The notes beneath the pieces are model-generated. The model had not been told where the DNA came from and did no database searches. It saw only the letters and a list, made by a program, of their open reading frames with translations. From contig NZ_CP011801.1 of NCBI RefSeq assembly GCF_001273775.1, forward strand, positions 1,652,001 to 1,716,000: a stretch of 64,000 bases of DNA, written 5' to 3'. The position numbers and the translations under genes were made by a program. Positions 19,104-28,201 of the stretch are shown in pieces (the first letter of the stretch is position 1; every line of letters starts with the position of its first letter). Origin of the DNA: Nitrospira moscoviensis. GTDB lineage: Bacteria; Nitrospirota; Nitrospiria; Nitrospirales; Nitrospiraceae.

Positions 19104-20253
19104 CGAAGATCTGAGTGTGGCGGCCGGCGGCGCTCGGCAGGTGCTGGATCTGGCCGCGGCGCTGACCCAGCGCGGCCACGAAGTGACGATCGTGGCGCCG
19201 CAGCCGATCGCGCCGATCGAAGTACCGGCAGATCGGCTGAGGATGCAGCCGGTCCCGGTCGTGCGAGGGGGAGCAATCCGCCCGCTCTCGTTCTTGCTCG
19301 GCTCGATGAAAGTCTTGGGCGGCGTGATACGGACGTGGCGTCCGGATGTGTTCCTGTGGTTCGACTCGCCGGGTCAGTTGGCTCCGCTCCGGGTGCTCCG
19401 GCATCACGAATGTCCCGTCGTGTATTTCGTGAACGGCCTGCCGGAGGAAGAAGTGCAAGGGCTGTGGCGGTGGGCTCCCATCCGGCAGGCGTTGTCATAC
19501 GGGCTGCGCCGGGCGGCGGCACGGGCGCAGGCGGTAGTGACTGTCTGTCCGGAAATCTGTAAGTCTTTCGGGACGAGAGAGAGAGCGCGCTGTACGGTGA
19601 TTCGAAACGGCGTGGACCCGGTCCGCTTCTCCCCGCAGTCCCACGAGGAAGCCCGAGCGAAACTGAGTATCAGCGGAACCGGTCCCTACATTGGGTTTGT
19701 CGGCGGGTTCTTTCCCTGGCACGGACTGGAAACCCTTATCCATGCCGTTCCCATGGTGGCGGAGTCCTATCCAGGTTTGCAGCTGTTCTTGGTCGGGGAG
19801 GGCCGAACGAAAGGGGCGCTCGAAGACCTCGTGCAGCGACGGGGCCTCGGCGCGCACGTACGATTTGTGGGACGGGTGGAGTTTGATGCGGTGCCGGCAT
19901 GGGTTGCCTCGTTCGATGTCTGTGTCGTCCTCCATCAACGGACCCGGTCCTATCCGGGCGACAGCATGAAACTATGGGAATATCTGGCCTGCGGCCGCCC
20001 GGTCGTGACGACCGCCGGTCCCGGGTACGGCGACACGGTGGAAGCCATGGGAGCAGGCTTGTCCGCGAAAGCGGATGACGCGGAGGATCTTGCGCGCCAA
20101 CTCCGCCGTCTGCTCGCCGATCGGGCGGTGCGGGCGGCGATGGGTGAGCGGGGACGAACCGCTGTGGTGCAGTCCCACACCTGGGCGGCGCGCGCGGCGC
20201 AATTGGAGTCGGTCTGCCGGCGGGTCCTATCGCGGGAGGAACTGGCCGCATGA
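19081..20253 (+). CDS. Glycosyltransferase family 4
   Basis: A 390-residue GT4 protein related to its upstream neighbour. N-terminal acceptor domain MRMLAYCDEDLSVAAGGARQVLDLAAAL; C-terminal YIGFVGGFFPWHGLETLI, LFLVGEGRTKGALEDL, VRFVGRVEFDAVPAWV and MKLWEYLACGRPVVTTAGPGYGD. The pair may have arisen by duplication, since both share the G-x-x-x-W/Y-x-GL layout and the EYLAC/DYLAC donor loop. The ATG lies inside the preceding gene, and the stop overlaps the flippase gene by 4 bp. Confidence 0.88.
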   Translation: MRMLAYCDEDLSVAAGGARQVLDLAAALTQRGHEVTIVAPQPIAPIEVPADRLRMQPVPVVRGGAIRPLSFLLGSMKVLGGVIRTWRPDVFLWFDSPGQLAPLRVLRHHECPVVYFVNGLPEEEVQGLWRWAPIRQALSYGLRRAAARAQAVVTVCPEICKSFGTRERARCTVIRNGVDPVRFSPQSHEEARAKLSISGTGPYIGFVGGFFPWHGLETLIHAVPMVAESYPGLQLFLVGEGRTKGALEDLVQRRGLGAHVRFVGRVEFDAVPAWVASFDVCVVLHQRTRSYPGDSMKLWEYLACGRPVVTTAGPGYGDTVEAMGAGLSAKADDAEDLARQLRRLLADRAVRAAMGERGRTAVVQSHTWAARAAQLESVCRRVLSREELAA

Positions 20254-21746
20254 CCTCGGCGGCGCTTCAGAGCGAGCGGATCTCGGATCAGCAACCGCCG
20301 CGGCACGATCCGGCCGTGCCGCCGCGTCTCCGCCACCGTATCGTGAGAGCGGGCGGATGGGCCGCGGCGGGATTCGGCTTGGATAAAGCCCTCGCGATGG
20401 TCCAACTGATGGTGGTCGCGCGGCTCCTGACGCCGGCCGACTTCGGCCTGCTGGCCGCATCGGCTGCGGTCTTGCTTGCGGTGCTGACGGTGACGGAGCT
20501 CGGCTTGGAATCGTCGCTGGTGACCCGCCCGGAGGTGACGGAGCACGATTTGGCGGTGGCCTGGACCTTGTCCATCGGCCGTGCCTGCCTGCTCGCCGCG
20601 GGACTGTGGCTCTGCGCCGATGCCATCGCCCGGTTGATGCGGATGCCGGAGCTCGCCCTGCTGGTGCGGGTGCATGCCTGCGTTCTGTTGATTCAAGGGG
20701 CGAAGAGCCCGGCCGTCGCGCTCCACCTCAAGAATCTCGATCTCGGTCGGCGTACGCGGCTCAATCTGGCCTCCCGTGCCCTGGAAGTCTTCGTCACGAT
20801 CATGCTGGCCTGGCGCCTTCGGAGCGTGTGGGCGCTCGTGTACGGCCAGATGGTCGGGTTCGTCTTCAACAGCCTTCTGTCGTACCGGGTCGCTCCGTTT
20901 GTCCCCCGCCTGCTGGTGGACCGGCAGGCGTGCGCGCGGTTCCTTCGATTCGGCGCGCATGTCAATGTCGCCCACATCCTGGCGTTCGGCGTGTTAAGCG
21001 GAGGCGAATTCGTTATCGGGCGAATGTTGGGACGGGAAGCACTGGGGTTCTATCTGATGGCGATGGTGATTCCGACGATGGTGGGCATTCGGGTGCCGGC
21101 CGTCCTCTGGGAAGTCAGCTTGCCGGTCTATGCCTCGCTCCAACGGGATCGGCGGGGAATCGTCCGCGTGTTCGGCATGCAGTTCGGCATTCAGACGCTG
21201 GTCTTGCTTCCCGTGGCCGGAGTGCTGGCGTTCCTCGCCCCTGACATCGTCTCGATCGTCGCCGGTGCCCAATGGTGGGCCGCCGCGCCCCTCTTGCAGG
21301 CGCTGGCCGTCTTTGCCTGCTGCAGCGCGCTCGCCAGCACGATGGGGTCTCTCCACTATGGGATGCAGCGCCCGGAGTTTCCGACCAAAGTGTGGGCCTG
21401 CCAGTTCCTTCTGTACGGCACGCTCATCGGGCCGTCGATAGCCGCGTGGGGGCTCATGGGAGCGGTCTGGGCCCTCAATGCGAGCTATCTCATGGGATTG
21501 GTCTTATGGATGGCCGGTACGTGGCGTCTGTTGGGACATGACGCCCGGTCGGCCTTCGGCCCCTTTATAAGAGCCGTGACGCCGGTCACGGCGGTCGCGA
21601 GCGGCATCGTGCTGCTTCAGGACGGCCGGCTCTTTGCGCTCGATACGTGGCTCATTGCGCTGTGCTTGGCCGCCGGCGCCGCCCTGTACTCGATGTACGT
21701 GTGGCGCGTCGAGTACCCGCGGCTTCTCCGGCTGTGGCACGCATAA
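20250..21746 (+). CDS. Lipopolysaccharide biosynthesis flippase (Wzx-like, polysaccharide transport family)
   Basis: A 498-residue membrane protein of the MOP/PST superfamily with hydrophobic segments over nearly its full length after an Arg-rich cytosolic start (PPRLRHRIVRAGGWAAAGFGLDKAL). The early ARLLTPADFGLLA motif and LESSLVTRPEVTEHDL segment are typical of WzxC-like flippases, which move undecaprenyl-diphosphate-linked repeat units across the inner membrane. It is the only flippase candidate in the locus. Confidence 0.88.
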   Translation: MTSAALQSERISDQQPPRHDPAVPPRLRHRIVRAGGWAAAGFGLDKALAMVQLMVVARLLTPADFGLLAASAAVLLAVLTVTELGLESSLVTRPEVTEHDLAVAWTLSIGRACLLAAGLWLCADAIARLMRMPELALLVRVHACVLLIQGAKSPAVALHLKNLDLGRRTRLNLASRALEVFVTIMLAWRLRSVWALVYGQMVGFVFNSLLSYRVAPFVPRLLVDRQACARFLRFGAHVNVAHILAFGVLSGGEFVIGRMLGREALGFYLMAMVIPTMVGIRVPAVLWEVSLPVYASLQRDRRGIVRVFGMQFGIQTLVLLPVAGVLAFLAPDIVSIVAGAQWWAAAPLLQALAVFACCSALASTMGSLHYGMQRPEFPTKVWACQFLLYGTLIGPSIAAWGLMGAVWALNASYLMGLVLWMAGTWRLLGHDARSAFGPFIRAVTPVTAVASGIVLLQDGRLFALDTWLIALCLAAGAALYSMYVWRVEYPRLLRLWHA

Positions 21747-21765
21747 GAACGACGGACGCACGCCG

Positions 21766-22758
21766 ATGGATGTGGCAATTGGCATCGTGAATTGGAACAC
21801 CTGGACGCTGTTGGAGCCGTGCCTGCGTTCCCTGACGGAAGGGACGAAGGGCGTGTCCGCCCAGATCATCGTGGTGGACAATGGGTCTGCCGATGGCAGC
21901 GCAGCCAACGTCCGCACTCGATTTCCGGAAGTCATGCTGATCGCCAATGAAGCGAATGTAGGGTTTGCACGCGGGACCAATCAAGCCTATGCGATGGCGA
22001 AGGGGCGGTATTTTCTGCTGCTGAATCCCGATACGGTGGCCCGTCCCGGCGCCGTCGCGTCGATGGCGCGGTTTCTCGATGAAACGCCTGCGGCGGCCGG
22101 CGTCACCTGCCGGCTGGTCAATCCCGACGGGTCGTTTCAGCGGATCTACACGCGGCTTCCCGCCTGGCGGTACGTGTTGGCCGTCCACACCGTCTGCCGG
22201 GCCTTCCGACCCAACAATAAATTCGCGCACGAATTCTATATGGTTGATGATCCGTTCGATCGCGCCATGGCGGTAGAACAGCCCTCGGCGTCCTGCTTGA
22301 TGATTCGCCGGGCGCTGTTTCCCGGTCCCGTGCTCCTCGACGAGCGGTTTCCCATTCTGTTCAACGATACGGACTTGTATCGGCGCATCCACGATCGCGG
22401 CCTCCGGTTCTTCTTCTCGCCCGCGGGAGAAGTGCTGCACCATCGCGGAGGCGGCGGGGTCGGCCAAATGGGCGACGACGGCATCATCGACTATTTGATT
22501 TGCCTCGTGCGCTATTACCGCAAACATGAGGGATGGGCCGCGGCCGCGTTTCTGTGGTGTCTGTTCACCGCCGGCTCTGTGTTGATCCTCCTGAAAGGAC
22601 TGGGCGAGGTGATGCTGGGCGCCAAAACGATCGCCTGGCTGCGACATGAATCGAAGCGGCGGTTCAGACTGGCGCGTTGCCGCGAACGCTTCTCTTATCC
22701 CGCAGGCATCACGCCGGCGGTTCCTTACCGGCCGGCTATGCCGGAGGGGACCCAATGA
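21766..22758 (+). CDS. Glycosyltransferase family 2 (rhamnosyltransferase-like)
   Basis: A 330-residue GT-A protein: VAIGIVNWNTWTLLEPCLRSL, IIVVDNGSADGS, FARGTNQAYAMAKGRYFLLLNPDT (donor Asp motif), then SASCLMIRRALF and FNDTDLYRRI...GEVLHHRGGG. These are characters of the rhamnosyltransferase-like GT2 group. A hydrophobic stretch near residues 260-280 suggests membrane association. The ATG at 21766 was chosen because the upstream frame lies inside the flippase gene. The stop overlaps the next methyltransferase by 4 bp. Confidence 0.88.
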   Translation: MDVAIGIVNWNTWTLLEPCLRSLTEGTKGVSAQIIVVDNGSADGSAANVRTRFPEVMLIANEANVGFARGTNQAYAMAKGRYFLLLNPDTVARPGAVASMARFLDETPAAAGVTCRLVNPDGSFQRIYTRLPAWRYVLAVHTVCRAFRPNNKFAHEFYMVDDPFDRAMAVEQPSASCLMIRRALFPGPVLLDERFPILFNDTDLYRRIHDRGLRFFFSPAGEVLHHRGGGGVGQMGDDGIIDYLICLVRYYRKHEGWAAAAFLWCLFTAGSVLILLKGLGEVMLGAKTIAWLRHESKRRFRLARCRERFSYPAGITPAVPYRPAMPEGTQ

Positions 22759-23804
22759 ACGTGCGGCGGGAAACGGCGGGGGCCTGTCCCCTGTGTGGAA
22801 CGGCCGGTGAAACACGGTACACCGAGTTGTCCGACCGATTGGAGACGTACGAGAGCGGGTTCGGATTTCAGCGGTGCCCCCGCTGTTCGGTCCTCTGGCT
22901 CTCGCCGCGGCCGGAGCGTGAGGAATTGCCGAAATTCTATCCCCAGGGCTATTACGCGTATCAGACCTCCGATGACGGAGCGGCAGCCGGTGGAATGGGC
23001 AGAGGACTGCGCGACCACCTTCGCCGGCTGATTCTCAGGGAAGTCTTCGGGTACGCCCATCTTGTCAGAGGCGGCCGCTGGTCGTCCTGGGTCGGGCGCC
23101 TGTTGGGCGCGATTCCTTCGTTGCGGCGCCGAGCGGCGTTTGATTGGGAAGAGCTGCTGCCCCGCTTTGTGCCGAACGGACGTCTGCTGGACGTGGGATG
23201 CGGAGCGGCGACGTATCTCGCGCGCATGCGGGAGCTGGGATGGGATGTCCACGGAGTGGATCTCTCGCCCGACGCGGCCCGGGCGGCGCAGAATCGCTAC
23301 GGCATTCCCGTCAAAGTGGGCATGTTGCCGGAGGCCCGATTTCCAGACGGCATGTTTTCCGTCGTGACGATGAGTCACGTCATCGAACACGTGCCGGACC
23401 CGCCCGCCCACCTGGCGGAGTGCCGGCGCATCATGGCGCCGGGCGGGCGGCTCATCATCAAGACGCCGAATCTGGCGGGATTTGCCAGCCGCCTGTTCGG
23501 AAAGCACTGGGTTGCCTTGGACCCGCCGCGGCATCTTGTCCTCTTTAGCCCGCAGGCTCTGCGGGAGTGCGTGCAGCAGGCCGGGTTCCAGGTCATTCGG
23601 GAGCGCAGCCATCCTGCCATGGCGGAGTGGAACGCCCGCATCAGTCTCTTCATCCGCCGGCAGGGGCATGCCCGGGGCTACGCGCGCATCACCAGGACCG
23701 GATTCGCTGCATGGGTGTGCGGGCTGATCGAGCGCCTGCTTCTGTTGCTGTGGCCTTGGGCGGGGAATGAATTACGGCTTGTCGCGATGAAGCCGCGCTC
23801 GTGA
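22755..23804 (+). CDS. Zinc-ribbon SAM-dependent methyltransferase
   Basis: A 349-residue class I methyltransferase with an N-terminal zinc ribbon (Cys11, Cys14, Cys41, Cys44) and a SAM-binding motif LLDVGCGAATYLARM near residue 143, followed by VVTMSHVIEHVPDP and GGRLIIKTPN. This architecture is frequent in sugar-modifying enzymes of polysaccharide loci, so O-methylation of a sugar is plausible; the acceptor is unknown. It overlaps the preceding GT2 gene (ATGA). Confidence 0.85.
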   Translation: MNVRRETAGACPLCGTAGETRYTELSDRLETYESGFGFQRCPRCSVLWLSPRPEREELPKFYPQGYYAYQTSDDGAAAGGMGRGLRDHLRRLILREVFGYAHLVRGGRWSSWVGRLLGAIPSLRRRAAFDWEELLPRFVPNGRLLDVGCGAATYLARMRELGWDVHGVDLSPDAARAAQNRYGIPVKVGMLPEARFPDGMFSVVTMSHVIEHVPDPPAHLAECRRIMAPGGRLIIKTPNLAGFASRLFGKHWVALDPPRHLVLFSPQALRECVQQAGFQVIRERSHPAMAEWNARISLFIRRQGHARGYARITRTGFAAWVCGLIERLLLLLWPWAGNELRLVAMKPRS

Positions 23805-23858
23805 GTCGGCGCAGGCAGGCGGCGGTGTGTCTTGTCGCAAAGGATGAAAGGACCATCC

Positions 23859-24944
23859 GTGCGGATCGGCATTAACAGCCAAGTGCTCGGCATCGGGGTG
23901 CGGCACGGGTTCTCGACCTATCTCGACAATGTGTTGAGAGCGCTCCGGGCCCGGCACGGCGCGCATCAGTTCGTGGAGTGGGCGTGCGAAAGCGGTCCGC
24001 ACTGGCGCCTGCCTGATCAGCTTTGGTGGGATCAGGCGCTGGTGCCTTGGCGCGCATTTCAGGATCACGTCGATCTGGTGCACGTCCCGGCGTTTTCCGG
24101 TCCTGTCCTCAGGACCTGTCCGCTGGTCCTGACGGTGCATGACTTGTTGTATACGCGGTATCCGGAATGGCTGCCCACGCGGCGCGCCCGTTGGTATTGG
24201 CGGCAATGGATTCCCTTCACCGCCCGGCGCGCGACGGCCGTCATTGTGCCCTCGATGGCGACGAGAAACGATGTGGTCGAACTGGCCGATGTGCCGGCGG
24301 AGCGGGTCTCGGTCGTGCCGGAGGCCCTCGCGCCCCAATTCCGCACGGTCCCGCCGGCGCAGGAGATAGAAGCGTATCGAATTAGAAAAGGATGGGTCGA
24401 GCCGTATCTGCTCTACGTGGGCAGTATCGACCGGAGGAAGGATTGGCGCGGATTATTGCGGGCCTTCGCGATGCTCCGCGACGCCGGCCATGCGCGTCGA
24501 CTGGTGATCGCAGGAACGGTCAGCCCGCAGCGGGCGAAACCATTGCTGGAAGAAATAGAACGGAGTGCCGTGGGACGCGAGATCATGCTCACTGGGTACG
24601 TTCCTGACGAAGAGCTGCGCGTGCTCTATGCGGGAGCCGCGCTGTTCGTCTATCCCTCCTGGTGGGAAGGATTTGGGTTGCCTCCGTTGGAGGCCATGGC
24701 CATGGGCGTTCCCGTCATCACGTACCGTCGCGCGTCCTTGCCCGAAGTCGTCGGCGATGCGGCGGTTCTCATAGAGGAGCCGTTCTCACCCGAGGCGCTC
24801 GCGGAAGCCATGCGCCGGCTGCTGATCGATGACGCCTGGCGGCAGACGCTCATTGGACGAGGTTTTCGACGGGTCAATCAGTTCAGTTGGGATCGGGCTG
24901 CCGATCAAACCATGGCCGTGTACCACCGCTGCTTGGCGGCATAG
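23859..24944 (+). CDS. Glycosyltransferase family 4 (mannosyltransferase-like)
   Basis: A GT-B protein with VRIGINSQVLGIGVRHGFSTYLDNVL at the N-terminus, LTVHDLLYTRYPEW, YLLYVGSIDRRKDWRGLLRAF, MLTGYVPDEELRVLYAGAALFVYPSWWEGFGLPPLEAMAMGVPVIT. The SWWEGFGLPPLEAMA donor loop is diagnostic for GT4. The start is uncertain: the GTG at 23859 has AAAGGA 6-7 bp upstream, while an ATG at 23844 would add five residues. The length is 361 residues from the GTG. Confidence 0.88.
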   Translation: MRIGINSQVLGIGVRHGFSTYLDNVLRALRARHGAHQFVEWACESGPHWRLPDQLWWDQALVPWRAFQDHVDLVHVPAFSGPVLRTCPLVLTVHDLLYTRYPEWLPTRRARWYWRQWIPFTARRATAVIVPSMATRNDVVELADVPAERVSVVPEALAPQFRTVPPAQEIEAYRIRKGWVEPYLLYVGSIDRRKDWRGLLRAFAMLRDAGHARRLVIAGTVSPQRAKPLLEEIERSAVGREIMLTGYVPDEELRVLYAGAALFVYPSWWEGFGLPPLEAMAMGVPVITYRRASLPEVVGDAAVLIEEPFSPEALAEAMRRLLIDDAWRQTLIGRGFRRVNQFSWDRAADQTMAVYHRCLAA

Positions 24945-24956
24945 GGAGGAGGTGTC

Positions 24957-26615
24957 GTGAAAGGCGAGTCACATATGTCCGCGGCGCCTTCCGAAGCCTT
25001 CACGTTGACGGGCGATGACCCAGCCGCAGGTCGCGAGAGGAGGTGGGCGCCCCCATTCTTCCATGAGACCGTGCTGCTGGCGGGCGTCGTGCTCTATGCG
25101 GCCAGATATTGGCTCTACTGGGATCGATTTGTCGAAGGCACGATGGACGAAGCGATCTGGATTCCGCTGGCGATGAAATGGAATGACGCCACGATCTTCG
25201 CACAGGACCCGTTTGTGCCGGTCGTCTTACCGTTCTTCCCCGTCGCCTATACCTGGCTCATGGCGTCGATGCTGACGCTGTGGCCGGATCCGGGAACGGT
25301 GTTGTTACTCAGTTCGAGCGCGTTGCTCGCGATCTATGCCGCGGGCGTCTATTGGCTGGCCCGGCTCATCGTGGAGCATCGCCTCGCGGCGCTCTTGATC
25401 GCGTTCGTTTCGCTGCGCGTCAACGTCGATCTCAGCGGGACCGGGTGGGGCATCTATCTTGGCAATGCGATGCCTCGCGCGTTCCTCTTTGCGGCGACTC
25501 CATGGATAGGGGGATTGTTCATCCAACGGGTCCGCTCTGCGGCCCGTCTGGCGTGGGTGGGAGTGGCGCTCGGCGTGGTAGGCAATCTCCATCCGCTGTC
25601 CGCGCTGCATCTCTATCTGCTGATGACGGGAGCGATTCTCCTGACGGAGGGGCCGGACACAAGGCTGTCGCGCTGGAGCAGCTTTACCGGAGGCTTGGCT
25701 GTCGGGATCCTACCGTACCTGTTGCAGTGGGCGCAGGTCCGCGACGTGACGCCGCTGCGCATGGAGATCCTCCGGTTCCGGGCCGACGTCCAAAGCTTTC
25801 CCCAATGGGATGTCATCATTCGGCATCTTCTGTCTTCGTACCTGCCCCCCTGCCTGATCGCGGCGGTCGGATGGCGGTGTCTCAGGTCGCCACAGGATCG
25901 CGACAGGGCAGAGGCGAGCATCCGGTTGGCGCTCGTCGCCGTGACTTGCACGGCGCTGGGTCCCCTGTTGGCCTGGCTGGTGCCGCGGCTTTTTGCCGTT
26001 CACCTTCTGCGCATGAGCGGATATGTGTTTCTCTTGTGCCTCCTTCTCTCCGGATTTGTCGTGCGGGAGCTGCTGCGGCGCGGGACAGGGATGATGACGG
26101 CGGCGGGCTATGGCCTCGCGGTCGTGCTGTTCCTGACCGCCGGGGGCGGAAGAATCGGCGAGATGGTCCAATGGGCGACGGGGACTTCATCGAAAACGAT
26201 GACGGCGTTGGGCGCCGACGTGGGAGCGCGGGAGGGCGGCGAAACGGACAAGCAGGCCTTTCTTGATCTCTGCCGCTGGGCCCGCAGTCAGACGGATCGC
26301 GACGCGTTGTTTCTCGCGCCGCCGAAACGGTTTGCGTCGTTTCGAATCTATGCGGAACGAGCGCTGTTCGTGACATTCAAGGACGGAGCGGTCACCGTCT
26401 TTTCAGGCCGATCTGCCGAGGACTGGTATGAGCGATATCGCGAGGCGGCACGACTCTACCAAGCCTTTCAGCCTGACGCCGTGATCGCCCTGTCGCAACG
26501 CCACGGCATCGGCTATGTCGTGCAGGAGAGTACACGGCGGGCCGTCGATCTCCCGGTTGTTTATGAGAATCATCGGTATCGGGTCTATCGAGTACCGGCA
26601 CCAGAAAGGGCCTAG
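24957..26615 (+). CDS. Polytopic membrane protein, possible GT-C glycosyltransferase
   Basis: A 552-residue integral membrane protein with about ten hydrophobic segments between residues 30 and 400 and a soluble C-terminal part (about 410-552). The first periplasmic loop has WDRFVEGTMDEAIWI, with acidic residues after the first helix as in GT-C enzymes. No family is recognised with certainty. A role in attaching a sugar from a polyprenyl donor in the periplasm is possible, but only context suggests it. GTG start at 24957 after GGGAGGAGG; an ATG at 24975 is an alternative. Confidence 0.7.
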   Translation: MKGESHMSAAPSEAFTLTGDDPAAGRERRWAPPFFHETVLLAGVVLYAARYWLYWDRFVEGTMDEAIWIPLAMKWNDATIFAQDPFVPVVLPFFPVAYTWLMASMLTLWPDPGTVLLLSSSALLAIYAAGVYWLARLIVEHRLAALLIAFVSLRVNVDLSGTGWGIYLGNAMPRAFLFAATPWIGGLFIQRVRSAARLAWVGVALGVVGNLHPLSALHLYLLMTGAILLTEGPDTRLSRWSSFTGGLAVGILPYLLQWAQVRDVTPLRMEILRFRADVQSFPQWDVIIRHLLSSYLPPCLIAAVGWRCLRSPQDRDRAEASIRLALVAVTCTALGPLLAWLVPRLFAVHLLRMSGYVFLLCLLLSGFVVRELLRRGTGMMTAAGYGLAVVLFLTAGGGRIGEMVQWATGTSSKTMTALGADVGAREGGETDKQAFLDLCRWARSQTDRDALFLAPPKRFASFRIYAERALFVTFKDGAVTVFSGRSAEDWYERYREAARLYQAFQPDAVIALSQRHGIGYVVQESTRRAVDLPVVYENHRYRVYRVPAPERA

Positions 26616-26616
26616 C

Positions 26617-27240
26617 ATGCGAGCGCAGGCGTATCCGAACCACATCATCGGCGGAAATGTATTCGACAAGTACCATTCTTCCAATCCGGTGGCGGGACTG
26701 CTCGTGCGGAACTTTCTTCACACCATGCTCGGCATGTTGGCGCCTCTGCCAATCAAGCACGTTCTCGATATCGGCTGCGGAGAGGGTTACGTGTTGAATC
26801 TCCTGTGCCGGCAATTGAAACCGGAAAAGGCCGAGGGTGTGGATGTCGTGCTCGATGTGGTCAGCCGGGCGAGGCATGAGCATCCGCACCTGGCATTTTC
26901 CGTCGCCTCGGTTTACGAGCTTCCATATGCGACGAAGTGTGCCGACTTGATCGTGATGAGCGAGGTGCTGGAACACCTGGATGATCCCGCGAAGGCATTG
27001 ACAGAAGTCCGACGGGTTGCGGCGCGATTTTGCTTGTTCAGCGTGCCGCATGAACCTTTGTGGCGCATATTGAACGTGATGCGGCTCACGTATCTGCGCG
27101 ATATGGGCAATACGCCGGGTCATGTTCAACATTTTTCGAGCAGAACGTTTCTCGCCGCGCTACGCGAGCAGTTTCATGTGCGGCAGCTGGCGATGCCGTT
27201 TCCCTGGTTGATGGCGCTGTGCGAGCGACGGGATCCATAA
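26617..27240 (+). CDS. SAM-dependent methyltransferase
   Basis: A compact 207-residue class I methyltransferase: VLDIGCGEGYVLNLL at about residue 49, then LIVMSEVLEHLDDPAKALTEVRRVA, a Methyltransf_11-type pattern. It starts 1 bp after the preceding stop with an AAAGGG ribosome binding site. Base composition and codon use look less GC-rich than the flanking glycosyltransferases, a trend that continues into the next gene. Acceptor unknown; probably a sugar or lipid-linked intermediate. Confidence 0.83.
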   Translation: MRAQAYPNHIIGGNVFDKYHSSNPVAGLLVRNFLHTMLGMLAPLPIKHVLDIGCGEGYVLNLLCRQLKPEKAEGVDVVLDVVSRARHEHPHLAFSVASVYELPYATKCADLIVMSEVLEHLDDPAKALTEVRRVAARFCLFSVPHEPLWRILNVMRLTYLRDMGNTPGHVQHFSSRTFLAALREQFHVRQLAMPFPWLMALCERRDP

Positions 27241-27253
27241 GGAGAGGCCATTC

Positions 27254-28201
27254 GTGAAGCCGACATTGCTTGAACGGTTAGTATGTCCAGCTTGCAGAGG
27301 CACGCTGGTCTTGTCCGAAGCAGTCGAAGATAGTGGCGAGATATATGGCGGCACGCTGCGGTGTGGCACATGCCATGGAGGCTATCCGATCACTCATGGA
27401 GTGCCGCATCTCGTGCGCCCGTTGTCTCCTGGTGAAGTCCAGGTGAAAGACAGGTTTGAGCTGCAATGGAGTACATGGGGAGACGAGGAGCGGATTTTCG
27501 GGCGGACGAAGCAGGATGTGATGGCGTACTTGGTGACGAATTTGATGCATCCGGCGATGACGCAAGAATCCCTGCGGGGGAAGTGGGTGCTCGACGCGGG
27601 ATGTGGGCATGGCATGTATATGCGCTGTCTAGCTGAGTGGGGAGCGGAGGTCGTCGGGCTCGATGTCGGCACCGCCGTGAGGCAGTCATACAACAGTATC
27701 CGGGGATTTTCCAATGCACACGGTCTGCAAGCAGATGTACTGGCTCCGGCTCTTAAGCCGGGGACATTTGACTATGTGTTCAGTAACGGGGTCATTCACC
27801 ACACTTCGGACACCAGACTGGCATTCCAGCAGTTGGCCTCGTTGGTTCGTCCGGGTGGCTATCTCGGTGTCTGGGTGTATCCCTTCCGCAATCCGATATG
27901 GGAAGGCACTCAGCGCGCCATTCGTGCCGTCACAACGCGGTTGCCTCCACGGGTGTTGCGTTCGCTCTGTTATCTCCCTGTGCCGCTGCTCGAGCTTTTC
28001 CCCGCCTATAGCGGAACGAGCCTTCGAACCGCGACATGGCGGCAATGCGCACAGGTCGTGTTCGATTTTTATGCTCCCAAATACCAATGGCATCATGAGG
28101 CTGAGGAAGTCCAACAGTGGTTCTATGAGGAAGGATTCGAGGACGTCGTCGCTATGCCCGATCCGGTCAGTATGACCGGGAAGCGACGCGGGGAACCCTG
28201 A
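27254..28201 (+). CDS. Trm112-like zinc domain/SAM methyltransferase fusion
   Basis: A 315-residue protein with an N-terminal Trm112-type zinc-binding segment (LLERLVCPACRGTL, Cys11, Cys14, Cys37, Cys40) and a class I methyltransferase domain (VLDAGCGHGMYMRCLAEWGAEVVGLD near 113). The FDYVFSNGVIHHTSDTRLAF motif gives the acidic loop after the SAM site. GTG start. Its composition is the least GC-rich of the polysaccharide locus, suggesting separate acquisition. The stop overlaps the asparagine synthase start by 1 bp. Confidence 0.83.
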   Translation: MKPTLLERLVCPACRGTLVLSEAVEDSGEIYGGTLRCGTCHGGYPITHGVPHLVRPLSPGEVQVKDRFELQWSTWGDEERIFGRTKQDVMAYLVTNLMHPAMTQESLRGKWVLDAGCGHGMYMRCLAEWGAEVVGLDVGTAVRQSYNSIRGFSNAHGLQADVLAPALKPGTFDYVFSNGVIHHTSDTRLAFQQLASLVRPGGYLGVWVYPFRNPIWEGTQRAIRAVTTRLPPRVLRSLCYLPVPLLELFPAYSGTSLRTATWRQCAQVVFDFYAPKYQWHHEAEEVQQWFYEEGFEDVVAMPDPVSMTGKRRGEP

